Shown in pieces: positions 10,801 to 22,860 of a stretch of DNA of 64,000 nucleotides (the stretch's first letter is position 1; the number at the start of each line of letters is the position of its first letter). Both the position numbers and the translations under genes were made by a program. Origin of the DNA: Tetrapyrgos nigripes (lineage: Eukaryota; Basidiomycota; Agaricomycetes; Agaricales; Campanellaceae); the NCBI GenBank assembly GCA_013368315.1, contig JAACJM010000294.1, positions 1 through 64,000 on the forward strand, given 5' to 3'. Under the pieces are notes generated by a model. It saw nothing but the letters and a program-made list of their open reading frames with translations, did not search any database and had not been told where the DNA came from.

Positions 10801-12349
10801 CATCAATGCTGCTGTTGCAACTGCCATTTCCACTGGGAATCTCACCCAAGCAGTTGAGTGGTTGGAAGAAGGTCGTGGCATAGTTTGGGGCCAGATACTC
10901 CAGTTACGATCACCACTGGATGAGCTCCATGATAAAGACCCTGATCTGGCTGAACAGCTAGTCATCACTTCCAAGGACCTTGAAAATGCTGGGACATCCA
11001 CACACTCCAATGCCATTGAGAACCTGAATATGCATGCAACTACAACAGGAGAAGCACAGCGGCATACTGAACTGGCAACTAGATATGAAGCCCTTATTGT
11101 CGAGGTCAGAAAGTTAGATGGGTTTGATAGTTTCTTGAAACCCAAGAAGCTGTCTGCTCTTACTCCTGCTGCTGCAAATGGACCCACCATCATGATAAAT
11201 GTTGACGAATCTCATTGTGATGCACTTGTTCTTTCTTCTTCCCCCAATATTATCCACATTCCTCTCCCTGACTTTTCATCTGAGCAAGCAAAGGAGCTGC
11301 ACTCAGGACTGATTTCATCGCTGAGAGCCAGTCATGTTAGGGTGGATCGTAATGGTGAACGTATAATGCGCCCAGCAGAAATTGTGGATGGCAACTTGTT
11401 TAAATCAGTCTTGGCTGATTTATGGACCAATGTGGTGCACCCCATTCTATCTGGGATTGACGATGTAGTAAGTCTTCATGTTGGTTTAATTGACTAGATA
11501 CTTATTTGGAGATAGCTACGTGATTACTCTGCAGAAGATTGTCATCCTCATATTACATGGTGTGCGACAGGAGCTCTGGCCTTTCTCCCTCTTCATGCTG
11601 CTGGGATCTATGGTGCTGAAGATGCTTCACATAATATCAAACTCCGAGTCTCTGACTTGGCTGTCTCCTCATATACAACAACACTGAGCGCTATGCTCAA
11701 TTCTGGTGGTAAAATGAAGCGGGATACAAGGGAAAAACCCAAAGTCCTTATTGTCTCCCAGCCTGCCACACCAGCCATGCCACCTCTACCTGGCACCGAG
11801 GAAGAGGCAAAAATTATTCAGACCTACACATCGCTTGAACATAGCTTCCATCTCACTCGTGAAGAAGCAGTTGTTGAAACTGTCAAGAGGGAAATGAGCA
11901 AGTATGAGATCATCCATCTCGCTTGCCATGGAATTCAAGATTTGGAAAACCCTCTTGATAGTGCATTTGCTCTTTACGATGGGAGACTCAAGCTTCATGA
12001 CTTGATGCACTTATCTCTTGACAATGCGGAACTCGCAGTCCTCTCCGCATGTCAGACAGCGGCAGGCGATGAAAAACTCCCTGAAGAAGCTGTCCATCTT
12101 GCAGCTGGTATGCTTGCTGTGGGTTATCCAAGTGTCATTGCTACCATGTGGTCAATCAGGGACAAAGACGCACCTGTAGTTGCCGAGAAATTCTACGAAA
12201 GTCTCTTTGGGCATAGCAACGAACTTGTGACTCTGAACCCGAGACAGAGTGCAGCGTATGCACTTCATGCAGCTGTTAAACATTTGCGAAAGGAGGTCGG
12301 TGAGATGGAATTTACAAAGTGGGTTCCATTTGTCCATTACGGAGTTTAG
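7829..12349 (+). CDS. TPR-repeat CHAT-domain (caspase-like) protein
   Basis: Complete model: 7829-7885, 7941-8036, 8094-8279, 8336-11467 and 11516-12349; every junction keeps frame with GT..AG introns of 48-57 nt, giving 1434 residues. Residues about 1-120 are acidic and variable. From about 163 to 883 lie 16 tandem 45-residue tetratricopeptide repeats (pattern LNxLGxAF..RFEHLGELGDIENAIHF..QAVDLTPDGHADK), preceded by one degenerate unit. A linker follows, then a C-terminal CHAT domain (about 1080-1434) with the entry motif WCATGALAFLPLHAAG, the His of HLACHG (about residue 1295), the Cys of LSACQTA (about 1336), a GMLAVG.PSVIATMWSI segment and the terminal WVPFVHYG. CHAT is a clan CD peptidase fold; the His/Cys pair is intact, so a protease is expected. 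In other organisms TPR or other repeats control such domains. The middle TPR units are nearly identical in DNA, with a 135-base period. No NB-ARC domain is present. Substrate and trigger are unknown. Confidence 0.9.
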
Positions 12350-12753
12350 AGATTCTCTTGGTATGTTCCTTTGTCAACTTTTGAAGACTGCTCTGTCCTA
12401 AAACCTGGCTCTAGGTTTGTTTTTTGTGTCCAATGATTCTGAAATTGAAGAAATAATGATTCTTTTTTACCCTCAAGGTACGATGTGGTTTTGTCTCATC
12501 CTATAAATCTCGATAGAAAAAAAAATCTATGTATGTCTGAGAATAGGTCGTTGGTGAGCCTGGTCGCTTTTAGGTGTACTTCTGCCTACTGTTTGTGAAT
12601 AGATCAAGTTTGTCTCCGTAAATTTTTGGTGAAGTCTCAGAATCGGAGGCGAGTAACAGGGAAACGGAGCGCGAGATTGGCGCGAAACGGAAGTCTCCGA
12701 AATGTCCAAACACTGCCACTGAAGCTTACAAAGCACTGACGCCTTTGCAGTCT

Positions 12754-13452
12754 ATGTCGATGACTCAGGCTCACCAACCAGCAGGACGAGCTTCAAACTT
12801 GTTTTTCTTCGCTCAGCAGACCTCAAAAGTCATCAAGAACTTAGGGAATAATCCGTCTTTGAAATATTTCGCCAATTGGATAAAGTGGATTGATTATTTG
12901 ACGTGCGTCTTCCTATAGGCTCGTTCCGTCCCTATCTCCCTCTCTTCTTCTTTCCTCTCCCTCCTCATGCCAATTAATCTCACTCTCCACTTTTCTTCTA
13001 TATCCAGACCTACACCTCTTTTGCAGCGAGACGTTGGCCAATTCGTTCTGAATCTTATCATCCTCAACATTAGGTGCGTTATGCTGGTTGTATCTTTATC
13101 GACTATTTCTGACTGTCCTTAGATCGAAAACAACCCACAAAGTCTCCCCGAGTATCACCATTAAACAGATCTCTTCCCTCTTCATCTTCCTCCCTACGCC
13201 CACACGTTTCCAATCTGTGTACGAAGTTACACTCAGAACTACCCCTTTAGCACCTCATCCATATCTCCCTTCGTTCAGTTCTCCTCCAGCTTCTTCGGCG
13301 TAGGAAGGAGGATGATGGGTAGCAGTATCAACCTCGTCGAGCCCTCTCTCCTAATCCAACCATGGTGTACGAATAGTTTGAGGTTTACGGGCATTGGGCA
13401 AGAATGGGATGAATGCAACGAGATAGTCGAGTGCCTTCAGAGTCTTTTTTAG
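12754..13452 (+). CDS. Small multi-exon gene, function unknown
   Basis: Proposed exons are 12754-12902, 13008-13073, 13123-13216 and 13279-13452. The first two join in phase and give a fluent amphipathic sequence (FFFAQQTSKVIKNLG, ANWIKWIDYL, then QRDVGQFVLNLIILNI). The last exon also looks coding (FFGVGRRMMGSSINLVEP, ending LQSLF and TAG at 13450). The third exon is doubtful: a direct jump from 13073 to an acceptor at 13250 or 13289 also keeps frame. A strong acceptor (CTGAC..TTTGCAG) just before the first ATG means there may be an upstream exon. I do not recognise the family; the aromatic and hydrophobic stretches could be membrane-associated helices. It starts about 400 bases after the TPR-CHAT stop, on the same strand. 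Confidence 0.45.
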
Positions 13453-15275
<1,823 letters not shown>

Positions 15276-16665
15276 ACACTGGCGATTGAGTAACTTCCGG
15301 ATGAAACAGGTCTCTCACCGAGTATAAGTTGTCCAATGCATGACGGTCTCAAATAGAGTAGTAAAGAGAACAAGTTTACCACCGTCAGGATAAGGAGGAG
15401 TAACCAGAACGCTCAGCCAGTGAATTATTCGTATTTTCAATTTATTCAAGGAAATTATAGAATCTGAGGGGAAGTACCATGTAATGCATAATTTCCTACA
15501 CAAGTACCAAATTTTTTGAAAATAACTACATTCCCTTGGAAAGACTGGTACCACCCCAACTGACACCCTAAGAATTACCCCAAAAATTCTTTATCAATGA
15601 GCATCCATCTGACAAGGACCTAAGCAATCTCTACCTCATACACAACTTCAATTTGTGATTCCAATTTTGCCTCAAGGTCAGAATGAGATCTAGTCTGAGT
15701 CTGCGAAGCTGCTTCTGCTGGTGCAGAGGCAAACCTGATGGATTCTGATAAAGACAAGTCCTTTGCAGAGTTCCATGAATCATCCTTAGACTTTTCAAGT
15801 GACACCATCAAAATCACCAGGATTGGATATAGGACCTGAAATTGAGAAAAAGAGGATGAGAGTAAACAGAGTAATCCGCTGTGGACTTACTGAGAAAAAT
15901 GGCATTACTGTAGAAAGAGCTAGCATGGGTCTGGAGGAGGGGGCCAGAAGAGAATTGAGATGGCAAATGTCACGAAGCGGTAATTCGGTTAACAGTTAGC
16001 AGCAAGGTTCTAGTCCTAGACAAAGTTGATTATCAGAAAATTGAAAAGTAATATGCAGAGGTTACGCACCTAGTCCCAAGAGGTCCAGATGAGGGACTAG
16101 GATGCTCGAAACTAGTCTTATATCTAAGTATCATGAACCAAGGTAACGGTACAGATAACAGCAACGATCACCAAGAAGATGGAGACTGATGAAGAAATGA
16201 AAGAAGAGAACTGTTAGGAAAAATCAGAGGCCTGTTCGTATCAAAGAAGTGATGGAACACCGCGTGTAAAACCGCATATGGAAGAAATGGGCACGGGAGC
16301 AGTGGAAATGCAGACACGGACATTACTAGGTGGATATATTACTCACCCTAACGAGCTCTGAGTTCTGCACAAATTTGAGGGGTAAAAACGTTTGAAGCTG
16401 AAAAGGAAGACGGACAGAGAGTATCCATATGTAAGGAAGGCATATCGGTAACGTGGATATAGTCGTGGAGTACATTGTATCAAGGAAGAACACAGAGCGC
16501 CGTCCTTAGCTCTTAAGCCCAAGAAAATGGCACGGTATCAAGGAAGAACACGGATCGCCGTCCTTAGCTCTTAACCTTAAGTCTCTAATAGGACGAAAGA
16601 AGCTTCATCTCCTCGCATCTGTCCGTCGGGCCATCTCTTTGTGATCCCACTCTTTGGTTTTAATA
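15276..16665. other. Non-coding stretch
   Basis: No gene could be supported on either strand. The only structure seen is the short duplication at 16478-16574. Confidence 0.45.
16478..16574. repeat. Short tandem duplication
   Basis: A 39-base segment beginning TATCAAGGAAGAACAC and ending TAGCTCTTAA occurs at 16478-16516 and again at 16536-16574, a 58-base period, with two or three mismatches. Confidence 0.75.
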
Positions 16666-17475
16666 TCAAGCCAATGCATCACAATCATGATTTTGAACCT
16701 TCATTCTGATTAGAATGCGCAGATGTCCCGGGTCAGAGGCCATCATGATGGTTATTCTCAGATATTGCTGACGATGGAAGCTCAACGCCTCAATTTCTCC
16801 ATCCGGCATCATCCAGATCTGAGCCCAATCCCTCGCCGTCAAAACATCGTTCAACAACCACCAACGTTGGAACCCCGGCCGAAAGTCTTCATTAATCATT
16901 GAAGTCGGTCGAAATTTGGTACTTTGCTCGATACGAATGACTCTCATTCTCAGATAGATAGAAGATTCAGTACATGCATATTTAACCTAACACTCACACT
17001 ATGATACACTGTACAAAACACCCGTGTAATAGGAACCACTAACCCGACATTCAATGTTCCGCCATCTCCCACCCCCTCCCAACCGTCTTCCGTAACTCCT
17101 CCGGCATGAGCTCTTTTCCGTCTTGCCGGGTAGAGAAATATGAACTGGTTGTGGGCCAACGCTAATGCGTGGCGAATACAAGGCCTTTCTATTTCCAGCG
17201 GAGTACAATCAAGGGTATAATATAGGGTATGAAAATGTGTAAGAGCAGCTAGTGATGTGACAGCATATTGAGTCAACAGAAATACACGTCGAGCTCTGTA
17301 TCACTCGGAAAAGAAATTGGAATCCAGATTGGAATAGGGGCTGATGACCGACCTCGGGAAAAATCAGAGGGAAGAAGTCGGGAACATAAGAACATAGCCA
17401 CCAGCAGAAAGGGAGTGTAAACAACTCATCCTCGTAATACTGCCAATCCTTATTTATACCCTTGCACAACCCCAT
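16666..17475 (-). CDS. Hypothetical three-exon gene
   Basis: The start codon is proposed at 17475-17473, where the product begins MGLCKGINKDWQYYEDE and continues through an aromatic stretch to a possible donor (GAG then GTCGGT) near 17353. A second coding stretch at about 17248-17029 contains the segment LEIERPCIRHALALAHNQ and a Gly-rich end. It joins in phase, through a GTTAGT donor and a GAG acceptor, to a last exon ending TGA at 16666 (segments RRWWLLNDVL-like and HRQQYLRITIMM). The first junction could not be made to keep frame, so the model is incomplete. No family was recognised. Confidence 0.35.
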
Positions 17476-18004
17476 CTTGTTGTAAACTAAGACTCCATTG
17501 TATTCTCATGCTTGCTAATGAGTTGCAGAGACACCACGCCGAGTCGACCGCCTGCTCAAATAGACACAGACCCGCGAGAATCCCACTGAAAATCCTGTTT
17601 ACCATCCAACAACACGTTTTCTAGGCGCAGAACCCCTCGAGAATGGCTGACGTTGATCCCAGAACCACCCGAGGGCTTCATTGGGGTGATATGTCTCCCC
17701 TCTTTACCCATACATACTCTTGCTACACTAGTGTACAGTGTACTCGGTCAAATTGCACTTAAAAAATCGTATTTTTTTGACCTATATAATCTTATAGAGC
17801 GAACTTCAAATCCTATGAATATGATAGTCTCTAAAAAACCTTTTTTTTGAAGGTCAAGAACGTCAATTTTTGCAAGTCCGTTGTCGCATTTGGCAGTGCC
17901 CTGACGTTGGAGTAGGGATTAGGGGTAGGCCAAGGCCTGGGAAGTCACGTGATCGCGTAGGATACAGTCTGTTTGTACCGCGTAGCTAGACCAACTGCAA
18001 TGAC
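17476..18004. other. Region before the gypsy element
   Basis: No gene seen. The 5' LTR of the downstream retrotransposon probably lies here, but without a second LTR its limits cannot be set. Confidence 0.3.
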
Positions 18005-19474
18005 ATGACTGCGTCTGGCTTCGGTGTACCTGTAGTCCCTCTCGGCCCACTCCATCTTGGTGACGAGAGTGTGATTCGCCACCTACAGCAGCCTTGTTTA
18101 CACATCCTACATAAAAATACACATTGGAAACCATACACCAAACCATGCGTCACCCACGTTCCCAGTCCACCTTCCCAGTTCCCAGTTTCCTTATACGTCC
18201 CCAGTGCTAGTTTTTGGATTCTGAACCCACCCACATATCCAGCTCACTGCCTATACACCCTGGCATTATACTGCGGTCAATTCTTTACCAATTCTCGCTC
18301 CCCAAACCCTACTACAAGAAACAGCTCAGCTACACTAACTAGTCCTGACTTTGACTTGTGGTTTACTCCAGTCGCCTGGAGAGAATCCCAACCAATCATA
18401 TCATCCTCCTCTGAATCATCTGTCTCATCTCCATCAGAAAGCGACAACAGTCTGCTCCCCTTACCCCCATATAACACACCAGAAACTTCACCCACACCCT
18501 TTCCTGAAAACCCGACTCCCACCCAACACCCTAGCCGTCGCCATACCATACCCATGGAGGATCTCAATCTTTTCTATGGTGACGGTTGCACCTCTGAGAA
18601 CCCACATGTTTTCATTAAGAAGGCGAAACAAAAACTATCACATCTCAATGATGACAAAGACCGCATAGAAGACTTTAAAGACTTCCTATTTCCATCTGGA
18701 CCAGCAGAAATATGGTACGAGGAGATCATGGAGGGGGATTCACCACTGGTCACTTGGAAAGCGTTGGTGGCGAAGTTTGAGGAACGTTGGCCAAAACTGG
18801 TTCAGGTCAAGAAAGGAGCAGGGGATTATGTAACAGAACTGTTGGTGTATAGGATGCTGGAGGAGGAGCTAGGAAGGAAGGCTGAGAAAGGAGGTGTTGA
18901 GGTGTGGAGCCACATCAAAATGGCGGATGAGCTCGACGAGCTGGCTCACAATACAGGCATTCACGAGAGTGACTTTCTCATTGTCCTGGTGTGGCATAAC
19001 CTGCCCAGCATCCTCCAAGGCCTCATATCATCGGTACAAAGGGATTGGTCATCATTCCACGAGGTGATTAAAGCAGCTGACGTCGAGTTTATCAAGAAGG
19101 AAGTTAAGAAGTTGGAGCAGGAAAAGGAGAAAGAGGCAGAGAAGGAGAAGGAGCTAATGGAGAAGTATAACTGGATTTTGGGTATGGCAGGGCCAGCACC
19201 AGAAACACCAACTTGGGGACTCACTGGACGTTTCGCAGCTGCCAGCCTGGGAGCCAACATTCCAGCATATGGTGGTTTGAGAGGAGGGTATGGCAGAGGA
19301 TATGGTGGGGGAGGAGGATTTCGTGGTCGTGGAGGTTTTGGTTTTGGGCAAAGGGGAGGAATATTCAGACAACCCCAGCGGAACCTCACACGCCTTGCTG
19401 AGGACCAGAAGTCCATTCTACGCTGCAACGTCACAGCCTTAATACATCACCCTAACACTGAGACTGGCCGGTGA
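18005..19474 (+). CDS. Gypsy Gag-like protein
   Basis: An open frame whose likely start is the ATG at 18554 (MEDLNLFYGDG). Residues after this form the retrotransposon gag fold (LNLFYGDG..., ALVAKFEERWP), followed by a charged Lys/Glu coiled coil and a Gly/Tyr/Arg-rich tail (RGGYGRGYGGGGGF). Downstream, at about 19570-19660 in another frame, a CCHC zinc knuckle (CTGECF-stop-CGKCARIGH) is interrupted by TAG, so the nucleocapsid part is dead. Upstream of 18554 the frame is Pro/Ser-rich and may be leader sequence. Confidence 0.7.
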   Translation: MTASGFGVPVVPLGPLHLGDESVIRHLQQPCLHILHKNTHWKPYTKPCVTHVPSPPSQFPVSLYVPSASFWILNPPTYPAHCLYTLALYCGQFFTNSRSPNPTTRNSSATLTSPDFDLWFTPVAWRESQPIISSSSESSVSSPSESDNSLLPLPPYNTPETSPTPFPENPTPTQHPSRRHTIPMEDLNLFYGDGCTSENPHVFIKKAKQKLSHLNDDKDRIEDFKDFLFPSGPAEIWYEEIMEGDSPLVTWKALVAKFEERWPKLVQVKKGAGDYVTELLVYRMLEEELGRKAEKGGVEVWSHIKMADELDELAHNTGIHESDFLIVLVWHNLPSILQGLISSVQRDWSSFHEVIKAADVEFIKKEVKKLEQEKEKEAEKEKELMEKYNWILGMAGPAPETPTWGLTGRFAAASLGANIPAYGGLRGGYGRGYGGGGGFRGRGGFGFGQRGGIFRQPQRNLTRLAEDQKSILRCNVTALIHHPNTETGR

Positions 19475-19844
19475 GCGTATGATGCCCAAAAAGCTGAATG
19501 GGCTCAACGTCATGGAGGAAATGCTACCCCAGTTACCTTTGAACGTCCTTATCCGCTCGAACTGGGCACCTCCAACATTTGCACGGGAGAGTGCTTCTAG
19601 TGTGGGAAATGTGCCAGAATCGGACACTCAACGAGAAGGAAAAAGCATGGCGGCATTTGTGCAGTAACGAACTGGGTCCATTTCTATGTAATGACCCAGC
19701 GAGCATAGTAGTGGCATACGTGGACTACGGGTATGGAGGGTATGGATATGAAGGATATGGGTATGATGAGGCATATGAACACGAGGTCCAGAGAAATGGC
19801 GAAGGGCCGTCTGCATAAATGCCCAACAGACGGCCCAAGGAGAT

Positions 19845-20780
19845 GTGAGGCACAAAGGGGCAGTGGTCCCTAGGCAGGTGGAGGCACTGTCTAGGGAGAG
19901 TGATGAGAGCCCCTCACGGACTGATGATAGTCATACCCAAGTTCTCAATGTATTCGTTCCATCCGAATATGAGATTATAGATCTTTATTCAGTGCGAGAG
20001 GAGGACATGAGAGCAGTACCATTCATCCATGAGGTGGGGATTGTAGGCATAGATGGGTTGGTGAGAGTAAAGGGCTTTTTTGACAATGGTGCTATGGTCG
20101 CAGCCATGTCAGAGGAAGTATATAATCAGGTCAATGGGAAACTCACGGGTTGGACACCATCATGCAAACAGTTGCATATGGCAAATGGTGCCGTCATACC
20201 AAGTGTAGCATGTTGGAAAGGCCGACTAGTACTGGGAGGAGTGGAGGCCATGGGAGAGTTCGAAGTATTTGACAGTGGGGGAGCTTGGGAGTTCTTGTTC
20301 GGGAAACCCCTGCTAACACAGTTCAAAGCTGACCACAATTATGATGGGGATGTTATAAGCATACCTTATGAATCAGGGGTTGTGGTTCTGCAGAATGAGC
20401 TGTTGAAGGCACAAGAGAATAAATCGGGGGGCAATCAGAGTGAACCCCCCTCGAGGCGAGTCTCTGACAATGATCTAGATCAAACCAAGGACGTTACTAA
20501 TCAGGTTGCGATGGTAGCATTGGATGACCTGCAAAGACATACCTTTAAACATAAGGCTACAGTTGAAGAGGTGGAAGATGAGGAGGAGCTGTGGATCTTT
20601 TGGTGGCAACAGGGCAAGGAAATAGTTGCAAGACGCCAGGCTAAAAGGAATAATAAGCGAAATTCTTGGAAGAGGAAGAAGAGGAACTCACAACACGAGG
20701 CAGTGGGGATAACTGATGAGGTGGTACAGGCGGTGACGGCATCAGTGAGGAGAAAGGTGAGAATAGTGGGGAAACATTGA
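19845..20780 (+). CDS. Gypsy aspartic protease region
   Basis: A 311-residue open frame. The retropepsin-like core is near residues 65-170: FFDNGAMVAAMS matches the D-x-G-A active-site loop (Asn in place of the usual Ser, Thr or Asp), followed by QLHMANGAVIPS and FEVFDSGGAWEFLFGKPLL, the flap and second hydrophobic-hydrophobic-Gly-type motifs of this retrotransposon family. The C-terminal 100 residues are charged. It normally processes the Gag-Pol polyprotein. Confidence 0.65.
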   Translation: MRHKGAVVPRQVEALSRESDESPSRTDDSHTQVLNVFVPSEYEIIDLYSVREEDMRAVPFIHEVGIVGIDGLVRVKGFFDNGAMVAAMSEEVYNQVNGKLTGWTPSCKQLHMANGAVIPSVACWKGRLVLGGVEAMGEFEVFDSGGAWEFLFGKPLLTQFKADHNYDGDVISIPYESGVVVLQNELLKAQENKSGGNQSEPPSRRVSDNDLDQTKDVTNQVAMVALDDLQRHTFKHKATVEEVEDEEELWIFWWQQGKEIVARRQAKRNNKRNSWKRKKRNSQHEAVGITDEVVQAVTASVRRKVRIVGKH

Positions 20781-20994
20781 TGGGCCAAGAGGCCAAGAGC
20801 AAAGCACGAGAAAAACTTTGTGGGGGGTAGTCGTGCACCCCCCTCGAGGGAAGTCTTCACAGATAGTTCTCATGATACAAAGCCCATAATTAACACAACA
20901 ACTCCTCTAGATCACCCGGTATGCCAGGTCTCCTTTAACGAAGATGTCGTAGAAGGACCCCTTGGTGCAGATATACCCCTTGAAGGAGTGAAGA

Positions 20995-22131
20995 ATGAAG
21001 ATATATTGCCCACACCTACCAGCTTGCGTCGATCGTGTACTGAGGGAGGTTACTATCAGAGATGACTTGACAGACAATGAAAGGGAACAGGTTGAGGAAC
21101 TGCTCCGGTCATATGCAGACTGTTTTGCGCTGTCGGTCAGTGAAGTATATGCAGTAGAAGGGGCCACGCACAAACTCAACATACCTGACAGTGCTCAATT
21201 CCTGAAAGCTGTCCATCAGCGTCCCCTTACACCACCTCAAAAGCAGTTCTTCCACCGGAAAATTGACAAAATGCTGGAGGCAGGAATTATCGAGAAGTGT
21301 CATCCAGACCAGGTTAAATGTGTATCCCCAACAACACTGGCACAGAAAGCACACGAGGGGGATGGCCTGACTCTGGAGGAACTACAGCACCGCCTTAACG
21401 ACCAGTGCACACTAGCCAGGTTTGATCCAGTCTTCACACTACCACCCAGGCCAAAACCAGTCACTGAAGCACCCAGAATGGCACCTGCCCAGAAATGGAG
21501 GATATGTCAGAATTTCGATGCAGTTAACAAGGTCACAAAAGTCGCACCCATGCCCCAAGGCGACATCCGTCCCAAACAGCAGCGCGTAAGCAGTCACCAA
21601 TATTTATCCCTCTTCGATTTCGCATCTGGCTTCTATGCTTGCGAAGTGGACCCAGCTTCTTGGCCATATACATGTTTCTATGTGGAAGGACAGGGTTACT
21701 TTTAGTACAAGAGAATGCCATTTGGACTCACGGGTGCACCATTTACGTTTGCGCAAATGACAGCAGACCTCTTGGGTGACCTTCTGGCAGATGGAGTGTT
21801 GGAGCTGTTTGCGGATGGCAGTGCTTCAGCAGCAGATTCCTTCGACGAGATGATGGGGAAGCTTACTAGGCTGCTAGAGAGGGTGAGAAAGAAGAGGTTG
21901 TCACTGTCAGCATCAAAGTCCAAGTTTTTCGTAAAAGAGGGTGTCTTTGCCAGTGCCAATGTGGGCCCACAAGGTGTAACACCTGACTTGACGAAGCTAA
22001 CTGCAATCGTTGATTTGGTACAACTGGCAGATGCACTCAACCTTGAGTCCTTCCTTGGGTTGACAAGTCACTTCTGGGACCTAATAAAGGACTATGCCAA
22101 AGTGGAAAAAACTGTTACAAGACCTGGTTAA
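20995..22131 (+). pseudogene. Gypsy reverse transcriptase, inactivated
   Basis: The N-terminal part (LTPPQKQFFHRKIDKMLEAG, RICQNFDAVNKVT, APMPQGDIR..QQR, LSLFDFASGFYACEV) and the fingers/palm continuation (MPFGLTGAPFTFAQM) are separated by TAG at 21703-21705, where related elements have Trp. The catalytic motif, normally FVDD or YIDD, reads FADG at about 21812-21823, so one of the paired Asp residues is gone. The element could not encode an active polymerase. Confidence 0.8.
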
Positions 22132-22239
22132 CATTCCATTACCCAACCCGTGTTCCAAAACCACATACCGAATGCTCAAACGCCTATGGACGAGTCAGCA
22201 CACTGAAGCCTTCATCAAGTTAAAAAAGCTAAAAAGCTA

Positions 22240-22860
22240 CTCACATCGAAACCAGTCTTAAAATGTCCCAAGTTTGACGGAACCCCATTCATAGTTACAT
22301 CTGATGGCTGCAAAGAAGGCTTTGCAGCAGTCCTGTCTCAGTGTTTCGAAACAGTCCTACCAAATGGCCGTACAGTTAGAAAGACTCATCCAATTGCCTT
22401 CATGTCAAAACATACCTCTAGGGCAGAGGAGAAATACAAACCCTTCCTGTTGGAGTTTGCGGCATTGAAATGTGGCCTGGACAAGTTTTCGGATATCATA
22501 TGGGGGTCTCTGGTCGAAATCGAGACGGACTGCCAGGCACTACGCGATGTAATCCTCAGCCCCAATCTCAATGCTACACATGCGTGTTGGAGAGATGGCA
22601 TCATTGCTCGCAATATAGTAGAGGTCTGGCACATACCTGGCAAAAAGAACGTAGTTGCGGATGGGCTGAGCAGGATGTGGGAGGATACGCCAAGGGCACC
22701 AGGTGATGGTAGCGAATGGACTGTTAGTGAGGACTGGGAAGGTTCACATGGTTTGACACATGACGTGATGCAGGTTGTCATGGATCCAGAGGTGGATGAG
22801 CTATGCAAGCGCTTCAGTGACGAACCAGTGTTATTAGAGGTCATAGACTCACTAAAAGCA
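22240..22860 (+). pseudogene. Gypsy RNase H region, truncated
   Basis: Segments FIVTSDGCKEGFAAVLSQ, PIAFMSKHTS..EEKYKPFLLEFAALK, VEIETDCQALRDV and VWHIPGKKNVVADGLSRMW are the RNase H core and tether of Ty3/gypsy Pol. The frame continues to 22920, but from about 22860 it runs into the inverted-repeat element, so its last 20 residues are not retroviral-type sequence. Confidence 0.75.

Larger units (their letters stand above)
18005..22860 (+). mobile_element. Decayed Ty3/gypsy retrotransposon, 3' truncated
   Basis: Gag, protease, reverse transcriptase and RNase H regions occur in that order on the plus strand, but broken by stops and frame changes. The integrase, the chromodomain region if any, and the 3' LTR are missing: homology stops near 22860 where the palindromic element begins. 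The order PR-RT-RH and the RT motif types are those of Ty3/gypsy (Metaviridae-type) elements common in mushrooms. Confidence 0.85.
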
